A stretch of DNA of 64,000 nucleotides, from positions 186,001 through 250,000 of the forward strand of contig JAFGAR010000088.1 in the NCBI GenBank assembly GCA_016933575.1, read 5' to 3'. The notes beneath the pieces are model-generated. The model did no database searches, was not told where the DNA came from, and saw only the letters and a list, made by a program, of their open reading frames with translations. A program made the position numbers and the translations under genes. The DNA comes from Candidatus Thorarchaeota archaeon. GTDB lineage: Archaea > Asgardarchaeota > Thorarchaeia > Thorarchaeales > Thorarchaeaceae. Positions 27,670-37,873 of this stretch are shown here, piece by piece; the first letter of the stretch is position 1; each line of letters starts with the position of its first letter.

Positions 27670-28725
27670 TTGTTTTTATGGGTGTGGTTTTTGACTGATG
27701 GAACATTTGAAAATAATTCGACGCACTTACTATCATGTCCCGACTGTAATGGCTTCTTAATTACAAGTCAAGGATACATAGTATGTGGAGAATGTGGACT
27801 AGTAATTTCAAGAGAATATGTTTCTCCTACTTATCAAATGGGGGAACAACAAAATAGTGAAACTCCTGATGCTTCAATGTATGTATCTCTGGGTAATAGA
27901 ATGCATATTGTTGATGGATTAGGAAGTTACATAGGATTTCACAAAGACAAGTACTTTCAAGACGCTCATGGACAAGCTCTAACAGGGAGAACACAGAAAA
28001 AATTCAAACGGCTTAAAACAATATATAGCACTAGGATTCGGATTGGAAAAAATGAGGCTAAGTATCGAGCCCTAAGAACTCTCAATCATGTTTCAAAACT
28101 ACTAATGTTGAATGAACAAGTTCGTGATCGTACTGCATATCTATACAAAAAGGTTGTATCAGAATCAGTAGAAAAGGTTAGCAACAACATTCTCCTTGTT
28201 GCGGTATGTCTTCTTATGGCAGTGAGAGAGTATAAGAATGATGCTCCAATCACGCTAGACGAGATTGCAGATGTATTTGAAAAATGTGGACATCGTGTCA
28301 ATGTGAGAGCAATAGTACGGGAGGCTCTTAGGCTTAAATCACTAACAGGTTATGCGCCAGAGATTAGAAAACCAAAGGACTATGTCCCAAGAGTGCTTTC
28401 GATGTTAATGAATAGTACAAAGGTTTTGAACAAAGTCAAATCTCGAGGATGGGACCCTAGTGAATATGAGAATGCACTCAGAAACAAAATTATGGGCGTA
28501 CTAGAGATGATACCCGCATCGAAACGGGGTGGGCGTAATCCGTTTATATTTACAGTATCTGTAGCTTATGCAAGCGATCGTTTGATTGCCGCACAGAATG
28601 ATAAACGTCCAGTTCTAACACAAAGGTTGACATCAACAGCAACGGAAGTTGCAGAGTATAGCATTAGAGACCATTTTGGAATGATGAAAAAGATTGTCGA
28701 GATACCTGATGAGATTGTACAGTAA
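27670..28725 (+). CDS. tfb: Transcription initiation factor TFB (TFIIB-like)
   Basis: An approximately 351-residue TFB that bridges TBP and RNA polymerase. The zinc ribbon has CPDC (23-26) and CGEC (39-42), followed by a B-reader/linker region and two cyclin-fold repeats (about residues 130-345; ILLVAVCLLMAVREY in the first). The start is uncertain: TTG at 27670 or TTG at 27691 near the GGTGTGG stretch. The cyclin repeats look divergent from a canonical TFB, so it may be one of several paralogues. Confidence 0.8.
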   Translation: MFLWVWFLTDGTFENNSTHLLSCPDCNGFLITSQGYIVCGECGLVISREYVSPTYQMGEQQNSETPDASMYVSLGNRMHIVDGLGSYIGFHKDKYFQDAHGQALTGRTQKKFKRLKTIYSTRIRIGKNEAKYRALRTLNHVSKLLMLNEQVRDRTAYLYKKVVSESVEKVSNNILLVAVCLLMAVREYKNDAPITLDEIADVFEKCGHRVNVRAIVREALRLKSLTGYAPEIRKPKDYVPRVLSMLMNSTKVLNKVKSRGWDPSEYENALRNKIMGVLEMIPASKRGGRNPFIFTVSVAYASDRLIAAQNDKRPVLTQRLTSTATEVAEYSIRDHFGMMKKIVEIPDEIVQ

Positions 28726-28771
28726 GTTGCATCCTTTGACATACTGTTGGTTAGAGGAGTGTCAGTAGCGA

Positions 28772-30448
28772 ATGAAACAAAATGTGAATGTCATTCATTG
28801 TTCTTCAGGTCGTTGTGATAGATGTTCTGAAAGAGCTGGAGAATCATGTCAGAAACTAAGAGAGCTAGGTGAAAATCCTGATTGTTCAGTTCTTCTTTTA
28901 GAAAGCAATAGTGGATTAATACATTTTAATATTGCAGGAAGTCCTATTCCAAATCAACCACCATGGGTTTCAGATAGATGGGAAACTGTGTTTATTGGAC
29001 AGGACGATGATTTGTTTTCTGAACTCGATTTCGTAGCTGGAGCTTATTGTGTTGGGCCCTATCTCTCTCTTTTCTCAAAGCAATCTGGTGATTATCAGGT
29101 GAGATATACAAGTCTACCGATAGTAAGGACATCATTAGAATTAGCATTACTAAACCAGCTTGTGAATGAGAATAGGATTTTTTTCAAAAATTCAGGCAAT
29201 TCTAGAGAGAAACTAACAGAACAACAAACGCGTTTAATGCTTGAGATTTCGGAATACATTAAAAAACACATACCGGAAATAAATGAGAATACAAGAACGA
29301 GATTGTCACAGATTGCGGCGCATCAAAGAAATGTTCTTGGACCACTGTTTCCTTTACTAATGGATGAATCGATTGAGGAGATATATCTAGATAGACCAAG
29401 ATCAACAATTTATTTTGATCATCAAGAACTAGGAAGATGTAATACATCATTCACATATAATGAGAAAGATGTATCACGGATTATAACCTTCATGAGATCA
29501 GAGAGTAATTTACATCTTGATAGAAGTAATCCATCTCTAAAAATGGATCTTGATGTTTTAGGTAATCGCCTCAGATTGTCTGCAAGTGTTCCGCCCCTTA
29601 GCTTAGAAGGAGTTCATCTTGAGATACGACGAGCACGCAGAAAGCCTTTCACTCTATACGACTTGATTGACAATGATACTATCACCTACGAAGCTTCTGC
29701 AATTCTGCTATTAGCAATAGCCAGTAGATTGAATATTACGATAACAGGTGGACCGGGAACAGGAAAAACAACCCTTCTTAATGCTCTGGATATGACAACT
29801 CCGCGGATATGGAGAAAAATCTATGTTGAAGATGCTATTGAAAGTAGACTGTTAATGGACCATCATCAAGTGAAGCTACAAGTTGACCCTGTAGATGAAT
29901 CTCATAGAAAATTGAGTAAAAGTGATGAGATAATCAAGTGTCTTCATCGTTCGCCAGACTATTTGATTCTTGGCGAAATTCAGACTATTGAACATAGTAA
30001 AGCTCTGTTTCAAGCAATTGCTGCAGGGCTAAAATCAGTGCAGACCTGTCACAGCAATTCGGCGTCTAATCTCATTTCTAGATGGATATGGGGACATGGT
30101 ATTGAACGAAGCAATCTCGCCATGATGGATTTGATTGTAACTCTCGAAAGACCAATACCAGGTCAATCACTAAGAAGAGTGAGTGAGATTGTTGAAATAC
30201 GTAGAGGTAAAGAGAATGGTCTTCAAACTTTTCTAGGAACAAACACAATTTATGATGGAGAAGAACTTGGAGATTGGGCGGATGATGGAGCCTTCATGAT
30301 TCATGCAAGAAACGCAGGAATAGAAAACCTTGATGATGTAATGAATGCACTAATATCATCTCTTCAAAACCAAGGCAATTATGCTAATTTAGAAACTCTT
30401 AGCGAAATACTTTGGTCATATGGTCATCCAATGAAATTCACAGGTTAA
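28772..30448 (+). CDS. Type II/IV secretion ATPase (GspE/TadA-like)
   Basis: A 558-residue hexameric ATPase that would power assembly of a pilus-like or secretion machine. An N-terminal Cys-rich segment (CSSGRCDRCSERAGESC, residues about 10-26) may bind metal. The core has Walker A GGPGTGKT (about 326-333), the Asp/Glu box VEDAIE, Walker B YLILGEIQ (about 397) and the His box TCHSNS. Downstream is a tiny Flp-pilin-like gene. No polytopic TadC/PilC platform gene follows, so the machine is either incomplete here or completed elsewhere. Confidence 0.87.
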   Translation: MKQNVNVIHCSSGRCDRCSERAGESCQKLRELGENPDCSVLLLESNSGLIHFNIAGSPIPNQPPWVSDRWETVFIGQDDDLFSELDFVAGAYCVGPYLSLFSKQSGDYQVRYTSLPIVRTSLELALLNQLVNENRIFFKNSGNSREKLTEQQTRLMLEISEYIKKHIPEINENTRTRLSQIAAHQRNVLGPLFPLLMDESIEEIYLDRPRSTIYFDHQELGRCNTSFTYNEKDVSRIITFMRSESNLHLDRSNPSLKMDLDVLGNRLRLSASVPPLSLEGVHLEIRRARRKPFTLYDLIDNDTITYEASAILLLAIASRLNITITGGPGTGKTTLLNALDMTTPRIWRKIYVEDAIESRLLMDHHQVKLQVDPVDESHRKLSKSDEIIKCLHRSPDYLILGEIQTIEHSKALFQAIAAGLKSVQTCHSNSASNLISRWIWGHGIERSNLAMMDLIVTLERPIPGQSLRRVSEIVEIRRGKENGLQTFLGTNTIYDGEELGDWADDGAFMIHARNAGIENLDDVMNALISSLQNQGNYANLETLSEILWSYGHPMKFTG

Positions 30449-30525
30449 ATTCTAAATACTGAGATTTTGAATTTTCTTTAGGACCTTAAAAGGTTCGAAG
30501 GTGAAAAGAGCTTGAGGTGTAGCTA

Positions 30526-30732
30526 TTGGATAATCATGAATTCATTGGTAATGAACAAGGCGGTCCCTTGGTAGAAGAGAGCCTCTTGCTTGGCCTTGCT
30601 GTAGTTACTGTTTCAATAGTAATTGCTGTAATTCTGCAAGCTACAGGTTGGGCACAAGATGTCATTACTGGACTTTTACAACTGTTACAAGATAGTTGGG
30701 GAAATCTTACTCAGCTATTTGGAGCCCCGTAG
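30526..30732 (+). CDS. Flp/type IV pilin-like small membrane protein
   Basis: A 68-residue peptide with a short N-terminal leader (MDNHEFIGNEQG) followed by GPLVEESLLLGLAVVTVSIV and a continued hydrophobic stretch. If cleavage follows the first Gly of the GG pair, Glu falls at +5, the hallmark of type IV and Flp pilins. TTG at 30526 has a strong GAGGTG six bases upstream. It directly follows the GspE-like ATPase gene, which fits a substrate role. Processing by an archaeal prepilin peptidase is inferred. Confidence 0.65.
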   Translation: MDNHEFIGNEQGGPLVEESLLLGLAVVTVSIVIAVILQATGWAQDVITGLLQLLQDSWGNLTQLFGAP

Positions 30733-30834
30733 CGCGAAAATCTTGTTTTATATTGATGATGTTCTAATTGCAGGGGGAAAGGCTTATTTGCAGTCGGAGA
30801 GGGTTGCCTCTACGCTCCGGGCTGGCATACCAAA

Positions 30835-30944
30835 GCTCCGGTAGATCATCCTAGTATTTTCTATGATGATACCGATTGTAGTCCGGCCCAGCATGGGGGA
30901 CTCTCGATCCCCCGACCCGGGTTCAAATCCCGGCCGGAGCACCA
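30835..30944 (+). tRNA. tRNA-Glu(CTC) with a D-stem intron
   Basis: Acceptor arms GCTCCGG and CCGGAGC pair fully. The anticodon stem GGGGA/TCCCC encloses CTCTCGA, giving anticodon CTC at 30903-30905. The T-arm CCGGG/CCCGG and an encoded CCA follow. The 5' acceptor plus TAG is separated from the D-loop by 32 extra bases; removal gives a 78-nt tRNA with CCA. The interrupted D-arm makes simple tRNA searches likely to miss it. Confidence 0.85.
30845..30876 (+). other. Intron in tRNA-Glu (between positions 10 and 11)
   Basis: A 32-nt insert after TAG. Its ends pair (ATCATC with GATGAT, extended by TAG with CTA), and exon CGGT can pair with intron ACCG, giving a bulge-helix type fold around the junction. 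An intron in the D-stem is non-canonical. Confidence 0.75.
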
Positions 30945-30957
30945 ATTTTCATGTTTT

Positions 30958-32925
30958 CTATCGTAGTAGATACTTTTTTCGTAGAGTTGGTATGAGTATA
31001 ATACTAAGAGACGCAAGTAGACTAACTGAAAACCCGTTAATTCCAATGCCTTGAGCTGCTAGTAGATCTACTATAGAGATAGAAATACTAATGAAACCTA
31101 CACTATTCTCTACTCCTGAATTCTCTTTAATTATGTAATTCAATGAATAATTGCCGCTAATTGATGGAAGAGGAAGATGCAGTTGTATTATACCATTTTC
31201 TTGAGAGAGTAATCTATATTCTAAAGTCAACCATACAAAAGATGCATGTAAACCCTCTAATAGTGTCCCATTCAAACATACTATTTGAAGAGTTACTACT
31301 ACTTCTTGGAATGGATGAATCACCTCAAAATTCTCTAATATCACACGAACAGGAATTATTCTACTGACGATAAGATAGTAATCAAATCCTGCTGAGAGAG
31401 CATATTGTATCATATCACCAAGATAATTAAAGGATAGATTATAGTGACCTTCTGAACTTGGAACTGAAATTGAAAACGAAACTATTCCTTCACTATTTGT
31501 TACTAATGATGTTAAAATCGTATCATTGATTAAAAGCTGAATTGTTCTGGAAGTACAGTTTCCGTTCCAATCGGTCATTCTGATTGTAAATATAGTGACT
31601 TGATTGGGGGATGCATATTGGTCAATATTTGTATCTTCAAGTGTTAGCTTCGGTAGTGACCAGACTGTACAATTTCTGGAATAACTACCATTAGTAAGAA
31701 ACTGGTTTTCAATTTCTAGAGATATTGTATGCAGTCCTACAGGATTAGTTATTGAAAATAAGGCATTAATGAATGAGACACTCTCTTGTAATTGTATACT
31801 CCTATTGAAGCCGCTCACTAAATCAACGATTTTTATTGTCGTATCGCCTATTGGCCGTCCGAGAATATCTAGTATGGACAATGATAGATTGACTTCTGTT
31901 CCAAGTATTGCATTTTCAGGGATATCAAGGGTTATTATGGCGGGGCTATTGATATTAAAATTCAAGATAGCAAAAGTATCCGTGTAACGATCAGTTCCAT
32001 TATAGAAGAATCCTAGAGAATGCGTACCCAATGAATATTGATTATTAATACTAAGGATTAGAGTCCCATTACCAAAGCTATCGGTTACAATATTGCAAAC
32101 GAATTTTGCATCGACAAATATTCCAATATCCTCGGATAGACCTCCTTCAGGTCCAAAAAGATTCATTTCAATGACCAAGTCTTCACCAAGCAAGACTTCG
32201 TTCTGCCAATCTATCAGTTCTATTGTAGATTGTATCTGTTGGATATTGACAATGACTGTTTTTTCTGTTCTTGCCAAAAAATGCTCCAAATCTTGTTCAA
32301 AGATCAATCTAATTGTATTCTCTCCTAGAATACACCAAGAAGTATTACAATTTAATACAAATGAGGCAATTCCAGAAGAATTGGTAGTCAATATAGAAAT
32401 AATATCGACACCGTGAAAGACACTAATTGTGGCATCTTGTATTGGTAAACCTAAATCATCAAGAAGACGGGCAGAAAAAGAAAGTGTATCTCCTGGTGCT
32501 AGTGATTGATTGTCATAATCAATGATAATTTCTGTTGCTGCAATAATATGCATAATCGTCCATTGACAAGAGGATGCAAGATAGAGTGTATCATTTCCCC
32601 TAAATGTTGCATTGATGAATACAGGACCAAGGGGATAGATACCGGGAATATTCCAATCAATTGTTGCCAAACCGCTAGAATCGGTGATATCATAACCTAT
32701 CATAATGTCATGTGTCTGATCAAAGAATTCAATCAATTGATTTGGTACAGGATCACCATAGGTTCCATTCTGTAGTAATAGTGTAGAGATGTTTACTCTT
32801 TCGCCCCGTTGGACTACAGTTTCTCCTTCAGCGGTGGCAATATTGGTATTTGAGGTAATAATGATTAAAGATATCAGTCCTAGAATGAGGAAGATTGTAA
32901 ACCTGCTCATCTTTATCAGATACAT
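30958..32925 (-). CDS. Membrane-anchored Ig-like surface protein
   Basis: A 655-residue extracellular protein. It has a signal peptide (FTIFLILGLISLIIITS), about six beta-sandwich repeats with the recurring logic of polymorphic Ig-like domains (DSSGLATIDW, TNSSGIASF, TDSFGNGTLIL, TNSEGIVSFSI), many N-glycosylation sequons, and a C-terminal anchor (FSVSLLASLSIILIPTL then RKKYLLR). The function is probably cell-surface structure or adhesion. A paralogue without the anchor lies at 25036-27027 on the same strand; together they bracket the Rpo8-TFB-GspE-pilin block. Confidence 0.8.
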   Translation of the reverse strand: MYLIKMSRFTIFLILGLISLIIITSNTNIATAEGETVVQRGERVNISTLLLQNGTYGDPVPNQLIEFFDQTHDIMIGYDITDSSGLATIDWNIPGIYPLGPVFINATFRGNDTLYLASSCQWTIMHIIAATEIIIDYDNQSLAPGDTLSFSARLLDDLGLPIQDATISVFHGVDIISILTTNSSGIASFVLNCNTSWCILGENTIRLIFEQDLEHFLARTEKTVIVNIQQIQSTIELIDWQNEVLLGEDLVIEMNLFGPEGGLSEDIGIFVDAKFVCNIVTDSFGNGTLILSINNQYSLGTHSLGFFYNGTDRYTDTFAILNFNINSPAIITLDIPENAILGTEVNLSLSILDILGRPIGDTTIKIVDLVSGFNRSIQLQESVSFINALFSITNPVGLHTISLEIENQFLTNGSYSRNCTVWSLPKLTLEDTNIDQYASPNQVTIFTIRMTDWNGNCTSRTIQLLINDTILTSLVTNSEGIVSFSISVPSSEGHYNLSFNYLGDMIQYALSAGFDYYLIVSRIIPVRVILENFEVIHPFQEVVVTLQIVCLNGTLLEGLHASFVWLTLEYRLLSQENGIIQLHLPLPSISGNYSLNYIIKENSGVENSVGFISISISIVDLLAAQGIGINGFSVSLLASLSIILIPTLRKKYLLR

Positions 32926-33161
32926 TCCTCCTTTGAATTAATCATAGATTCAAACACTATTTTTCATACCCCAATATTGGTCAAGTATAATATCAAGTTC
33001 TTCTTCATTCAGTCAGTTCAGTGGTTTTTAATCTCCTATTGGGTGATGATGGGGTGTTTTCCACGTTGAGGGGAGTTCTTATGTCAAACTCTAGCACAAG
33101 GGTTTGGTTCGATTGAAGTGATATCCATAAGAGGAATCAAAGACTGAGGGAGCAATTCTAG

Positions 33162-36100
33162 ATGTCATTCAAAACATCCTGCAAACGTACGAAGACTGAT
33201 GCAGCAAAGGGTCATGCATTTAGCACATGTCTTTGGATACGTCGGTTTTGGATTATTGGATTCTCAGTCACGGTAGTATATTTTCTAGTTATCTATTTGT
33301 TGCCACTTTCCAGAGTGATTGGCACCCCGATAGTTCCTTTCAAACTTGCCATAGAATTAGTGATTTGCATAATTCCAATTTTCACTAGTATTGTTCTAGC
33401 CAGACAAGAGATTGTACAAATAGAAACATCGATTTCTTTTGAGAATGAGGTTCTCATAGTGAACAAAGGTGCTTTAATCACTGGAATATGCTGTTTAGAG
33501 ATTGTATCCGTATCAGGTTCTGTCATTTCTGATGATGATGGACATGTCAAATATAATACATCGATGTTATTAGCTATTAGAGTAGGGATGCACAAATCAG
33601 TAAAGATAGCTTTTGAAGCAGGTGTATCAAAAGGAGAACCGTATCTTCGAATTTTCATTGCTGTTACTGGTAATGAACTTAATAACATCAAGGAAGTTTT
33701 GAGAAGAGAAGCAACTAGAGCTGAAGCTATTCTTTTAGCGTCGCTCAATGCTGTAGAATTACGGATACTTGAAAACAACGATTTAATGCAAGCAGTGGGT
33801 TTGTTATCAGGAGATTTAATTCCGGATTTTGGCACTGTAGATGATACAAATGAAACTAAGACATTAATATTTCTAAAAGGAAGTCCACGTGTTAATCCAT
33901 CCGTTGAGACATCACAAATTGGAACTTTTATTTCCACCGCATTGAAACAGGACTATTCTGTTAGTTTAACGTGTGTCTTTTCTGTAGCAAAACCTGGAAG
34001 AGAGAGACAGAAATTGGAGGGCAGATGGAAAACAATTCAATCGAAAGAAAAACGAAAAGAAGAAACTTTGAGAGATCATGCAGAGAAGAAGAAACTCATA
34101 ACACAATACGAAGAGATACAGGATAATGTTGGATGGTTTGATTCATCAGTATATTTTGTTGTTAAGGCATCAGAATCAGAAGATATCAACGTACTTCAAG
34201 AAGGAGTCAGTGGTCTAATCCAATCTATTTGGGGAGGAGATAATAAAATCAAGTTGGTATCTCAAACCATTTCCAAAAGAAATGCGTTCAGATTACTTAC
34301 AAGAGAACATATGAAAAAACAGAGAGTGCATGTTAGCAGTCTTGCCTCATTTGTAAACACGCCTATTCGAAAATTACCAATAATTAGCCCAGAACTTGCA
34401 CCAATATTTCCGGTCCCTCCACGAAACATGGTAAGCAATGAACTGGTTATCGGTGATTCTATTTTTGATGGGAAACCATATTCAAGTGTGGGTTTGAAGA
34501 TAGAATGGTTGCGAGAACATGTTGCTGTTTTGGGTGCAACGGGTACTGGAAAAACAACACTTGTTAAACATCTCATCACTCAACTCAGTAAAAAAACAAG
34601 TGTTCCTTGGTGGATTTTTGATATCAAAGGATCTGAGTATGCAGGTCTTATTGGACATATTGATGGTGAAGTGATTATTCTCAAACCAGGATTGGATCCA
34701 AAATTTGTAATTAGTCTGATGAATCCTGATACAAGTAATGATGAGAGTAGTGCATATTCAACATTCATTATTTTAAGAGAACTCCTGAAAGAAAGAGGTG
34801 AATCATCCGAACTCTCTCCAGCTATGGAGAAATTACTCAGAGAATCAGTAATCAAACTAGCATCATCTCTTGACAATAGTAACTCAATTCAATCTCTTAT
34901 TGAAATGATAGTTAAACAAACTACTGATGATAGAATGGGAAAAATGACAAGTGATGCTCTTCTCAATAGGCTTCAGATATTGAACCAAGAACCACTGGGA
35001 AGCATACTTCGTGGTGGTTCATCTGCAATTAACATTTCAGAGTTATTGGACAAAAGGGTAATTCTAGATTTAAGTTATGTATCTAGAATAGGAGGAATGG
35101 AGTCAACTCGTATTCTCTACAATCTTATTGCTAAGCATATCTTTGAAAGTGCTATGAAGAGAGGTATAGTGCCTGGAATACATCATGTCGTGGTCCTCGA
35201 AGAAGCAAGTAACCTAGTCCCCGAGAGTTATTCAAGGCATTCATCAGCTGATGTGACTACAGGAGAATCCATGGTTATGTTGCAACGTGCTACGGGACAA
35301 GGTGTAATTGTTGTATCAACCAGACCCAATATATCATCAAATATACTTGCAAACACGTCTACAAAAATCACCTTCAGACTTCCTTATGATAGTCAGATAG
35401 GTGGTAAGTTTCTATCGCTTGAAGATAATCAGGAAGTCTATTTGAGAGGATTAAAGCGAGGGAGAGCTCTTATAGCAATCCCAAACACAGATACTTTTGA
35501 AATTGCTACGAAACCCTTTGTTGATATGCCTCCTATAAGTTCGGATGCATCTCATCAAATACCAAAAGAAGAGAGAAGAGAAACAGATCCTAAAGATGAG
35601 ATTATAGAATTTGAAAAACAAAAAACTCGGGCACTTGAAGATGAAGCTAAGACTGTCATTTTTGATAGAGTCGGACGATTTGGTAATCATATAGTTGCTT
35701 TCTTGGCTTCTAAAGGGATGTCGACAGAACAAGAAATTCGAGAGCTTCTATCTACAATTGACTCGAGTGTGATGGAGGATGATATTTCTGAGGTGATTAG
35801 AAACCTTATCTCATTAGGTACCATTGAGAGAGAGTCTCTAGCACTTGTACCAGGAGGCTTTCTGTATACTTTACCGGATAGAGGATTGGAAGCAATTCGA
35901 ACAGTAATTGTTCAATACATTTTTGATAGACTGGAAATAGAGGAAAATGAAGCTCTTCGGAAAATGCATCATCCAAATTGGCCAGATATAATCATTGAAG
36001 ACAAAGCGGTTGTCATTATACCTGATCATCTTAGAGCTTCGTCAATGGAATCGACCTTGGACAAAATCAGACAACATATGGGTATTCTTGGAAATGGTAT

Positions 36101-36938
36101 CAATGAACTTTTCATTGTGGTAAGAGGAAGCGTAGCAGCAGCTAAACTTCGAGAACTTCTTGATAGTTCTGAGGATTATAATGCAGTGACCGTGATTTCT
36201 GCATTCCCAAGCTCTCTTGATTCGATGATAGAAAATATCGGTGGTAATACTCAATCTCCCGATGAAAAGATAACAGACAGTGAACCCTTGACCGATACTG
36301 AAAACAAGGAAGATACGGGATTGATTGGAGCTATGCATGAGATTGGACCAGCTACAAGTAGAGCCATTCAGATTCGATTATGGTTTGGTCTTATTCAGGA
36401 TTTTGTTGATTTATCAAATGGTCAAGTAGGATGGGATGTATTATTAGACTTCATTGAAACGACAGCACTTCAATCGTTGAAAGGGAGATCAGCTCCATTA
36501 ACTGTTGAAGAGGGGAGACGGGCGCTAACAGAGTTGCTTGCTGATGAGGTGCTTATAGCAGTACGTACAAATGAAGATAGTAAATTTATTGATGTCAAGC
36601 AAGGCCTATGGATAGTGAACTCAACAGTCTTACAAACCTTCAGAGAGAATGCTATTGGAGTGATTGAAGGTGAACTTAGGAAACATCACTCTAATGTTAC
36701 AAGAAGTCATGGATATTACGATCTTTGTGCTGGAAATACGTCATATGTGGTATTTCCAAATCAACAACAATTAAGCACATTGTTAAATCTTCACAGTGAT
36801 GTAGCATGCAGAACATGCAAATCGACTCAGGTAATATGTATCCTTACAGCATCAGAATATCTTGAAGATAATATGGTTACGCCAGGTAATTTGATTGTGA
36901 AAACGATGGATGATAGCTTATCTGCATTGGTGAGCTAA
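33162..36938 (+). CDS. Membrane-anchored HerA/VirB4-type ATPase
   Basis: A 1258-residue protein with two N-terminal transmembrane helices (about residues 28-50 and 60-80), a soluble region with a charged helix (about 285-325), and a HerA/FtsK/VirB4-like ATPase core with Walker A GATGTGKT (about 456-463) and Walker B VVVLEEAS (about 676). A long C-terminal region of about 450 residues contains winged-helix-like segments. It is a pump-type ATPase of the kind used in conjugation or secretion, or a DNA translocase anchored to the membrane. Its position beyond the pilin and surface genes suggests a surface-apparatus role, but this is inference. Confidence 0.78.
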   Translation: MSFKTSCKRTKTDAAKGHAFSTCLWIRRFWIIGFSVTVVYFLVIYLLPLSRVIGTPIVPFKLAIELVICIIPIFTSIVLARQEIVQIETSISFENEVLIVNKGALITGICCLEIVSVSGSVISDDDGHVKYNTSMLLAIRVGMHKSVKIAFEAGVSKGEPYLRIFIAVTGNELNNIKEVLRREATRAEAILLASLNAVELRILENNDLMQAVGLLSGDLIPDFGTVDDTNETKTLIFLKGSPRVNPSVETSQIGTFISTALKQDYSVSLTCVFSVAKPGRERQKLEGRWKTIQSKEKRKEETLRDHAEKKKLITQYEEIQDNVGWFDSSVYFVVKASESEDINVLQEGVSGLIQSIWGGDNKIKLVSQTISKRNAFRLLTREHMKKQRVHVSSLASFVNTPIRKLPIISPELAPIFPVPPRNMVSNELVIGDSIFDGKPYSSVGLKIEWLREHVAVLGATGTGKTTLVKHLITQLSKKTSVPWWIFDIKGSEYAGLIGHIDGEVIILKPGLDPKFVISLMNPDTSNDESSAYSTFIILRELLKERGESSELSPAMEKLLRESVIKLASSLDNSNSIQSLIEMIVKQTTDDRMGKMTSDALLNRLQILNQEPLGSILRGGSSAINISELLDKRVILDLSYVSRIGGMESTRILYNLIAKHIFESAMKRGIVPGIHHVVVLEEASNLVPESYSRHSSADVTTGESMVMLQRATGQGVIVVSTRPNISSNILANTSTKITFRLPYDSQIGGKFLSLEDNQEVYLRGLKRGRALIAIPNTDTFEIATKPFVDMPPISSDASHQIPKEERRETDPKDEIIEFEKQKTRALEDEAKTVIFDRVGRFGNHIVAFLASKGMSTEQEIRELLSTIDSSVMEDDISEVIRNLISLGTIERESLALVPGGFLYTLPDRGLEAIRTVIVQYIFDRLEIEENEALRKMHHPNWPDIIIEDKAVVIIPDHLRASSMESTLDKIRQHMGILGNGINELFIVVRGSVAAAKLRELLDSSEDYNAVTVISAFPSSLDSMIENIGGNTQSPDEKITDSEPLTDTENKEDTGLIGAMHEIGPATSRAIQIRLWFGLIQDFVDLSNGQVGWDVLLDFIETTALQSLKGRSAPLTVEEGRRALTELLADEVLIAVRTNEDSKFIDVKQGLWIVNSTVLQTFRENAIGVIEGELRKHHSNVTRSHGYYDLCAGNTSYVVFPNQQQLSTLLNLHSDVACRTCKSTQVICILTASEYLEDNMVTPGNLIVKTMDDSLSALVS

Positions 36939-37732
36939 TTCAGCGAGATTCTTGTACATATTATTGGTTTGCCTAGAAACAGATTTGTTAATCGATTTGG
37001 GATAAGGAGATTGAATATCACTACATCTATCTTGTGATTAGCCAAGTCTAGAAGCTCGCTAATTTTTTTCGCCATTCCTCCGGTTACATCAATACTTGAA
37101 GATGGACCTGTTAGTGCGAGAATTTGGTCTTTGTTTGTTTTATCTATCAGAGGAATGTGTTTTGCATCGGGATTAATTTCAGGATTCTCGGTAAGAACTC
37201 CATCAACATTTGTTCCAATGAAAACAGACTTTGCCTGAAATTTTTCTGCGAGAAATACTGCAATGGTATCTCCACTGAGAATTGATGCAGCTTTCTTCAT
37301 ATCGATACAGACATCTCCGTGGATAATCACTGAAATACCTGCATTAAGTGTCTGTTCAATTATTTCAGTTGGAAAGTTATGGATAAAACCATCATGAAGA
37401 GTGACAAAGTTGAAAGGCGAGAAAATTGCTCCTAAAACTCCTTGCTGACTAAGTTCTTCTTCAACTCTTGAAGCAAGTTGAGACATATTACGCCGGATGT
37501 CAGGTATTCCTAAAAGCAGTCTATCTGGAGGCGTATTTGGATTACCAAATCCATGTTTATGAGCAGCTTGATGTCCATGAGCACCACCACCTAGAACGAT
37601 AAGAAGTGGGGCGCCACATACAGCAATTTCTTTTGCAATCCGTCTTAGTGACTTAAGATTGACCCTTGGAGGCATGGATTTCTTATCTGTTATTACTGAT
37701 CCACCAAGCTTGATTACAATAAGATTCTCCAA
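36935..37732 (-). CDS. Isopentenyl phosphate kinase
   Basis: An approximately 265-residue amino-acid-kinase-fold enzyme that makes isopentenyl diphosphate in the archaeal mevalonate pathway. Signatures are IVIKLGGSVITDK at the start, VLGGGAHGHQAAHKHG with the IPK-specific His, and TGGMAKKISELL near the end. TTG at 37732 puts the first strand at the N-terminus, as in the family; ATG at 37762 would add ten residues. It is convergent with, and overlaps by four bases, the large membrane ATPase gene, and is divergent from rps10. Confidence 0.88.
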   Translation of the reverse strand: MENLIVIKLGGSVITDKKSMPPRVNLKSLRRIAKEIAVCGAPLLIVLGGGAHGHQAAHKHGFGNPNTPPDRLLLGIPDIRRNMSQLASRVEEELSQQGVLGAIFSPFNFVTLHDGFIHNFPTEIIEQTLNAGISVIIHGDVCIDMKKAASILSGDTIAVFLAEKFQAKSVFIGTNVDGVLTENPEINPDAKHIPLIDKTNKDQILALTGPSSSIDVTGGMAKKISELLDLANHKIDVVIFNLLIPNRLTNLFLGKPIICTRISLN

Positions 37733-37873
37733 ATGAAACACGATTTGTGCTGAACATATCATCGACTTATGGACGTTACCATACCTGTGGAACATTCATT
37801 CACAAGACAAGCTTTTTATCCAGTTCACTTTCCAAAGCCTTGGACACCTCTTAAGACTGAGAGTGATTACAGT

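Noticed and set aside
33041..33150. A possible C/D box RNA (GTGATGA followed much later by CTGA) before the membrane ATPase gene.
   Set aside because: The distance of about 105 bases is too long for an archaeal C/D RNA and no inner boxes fit.
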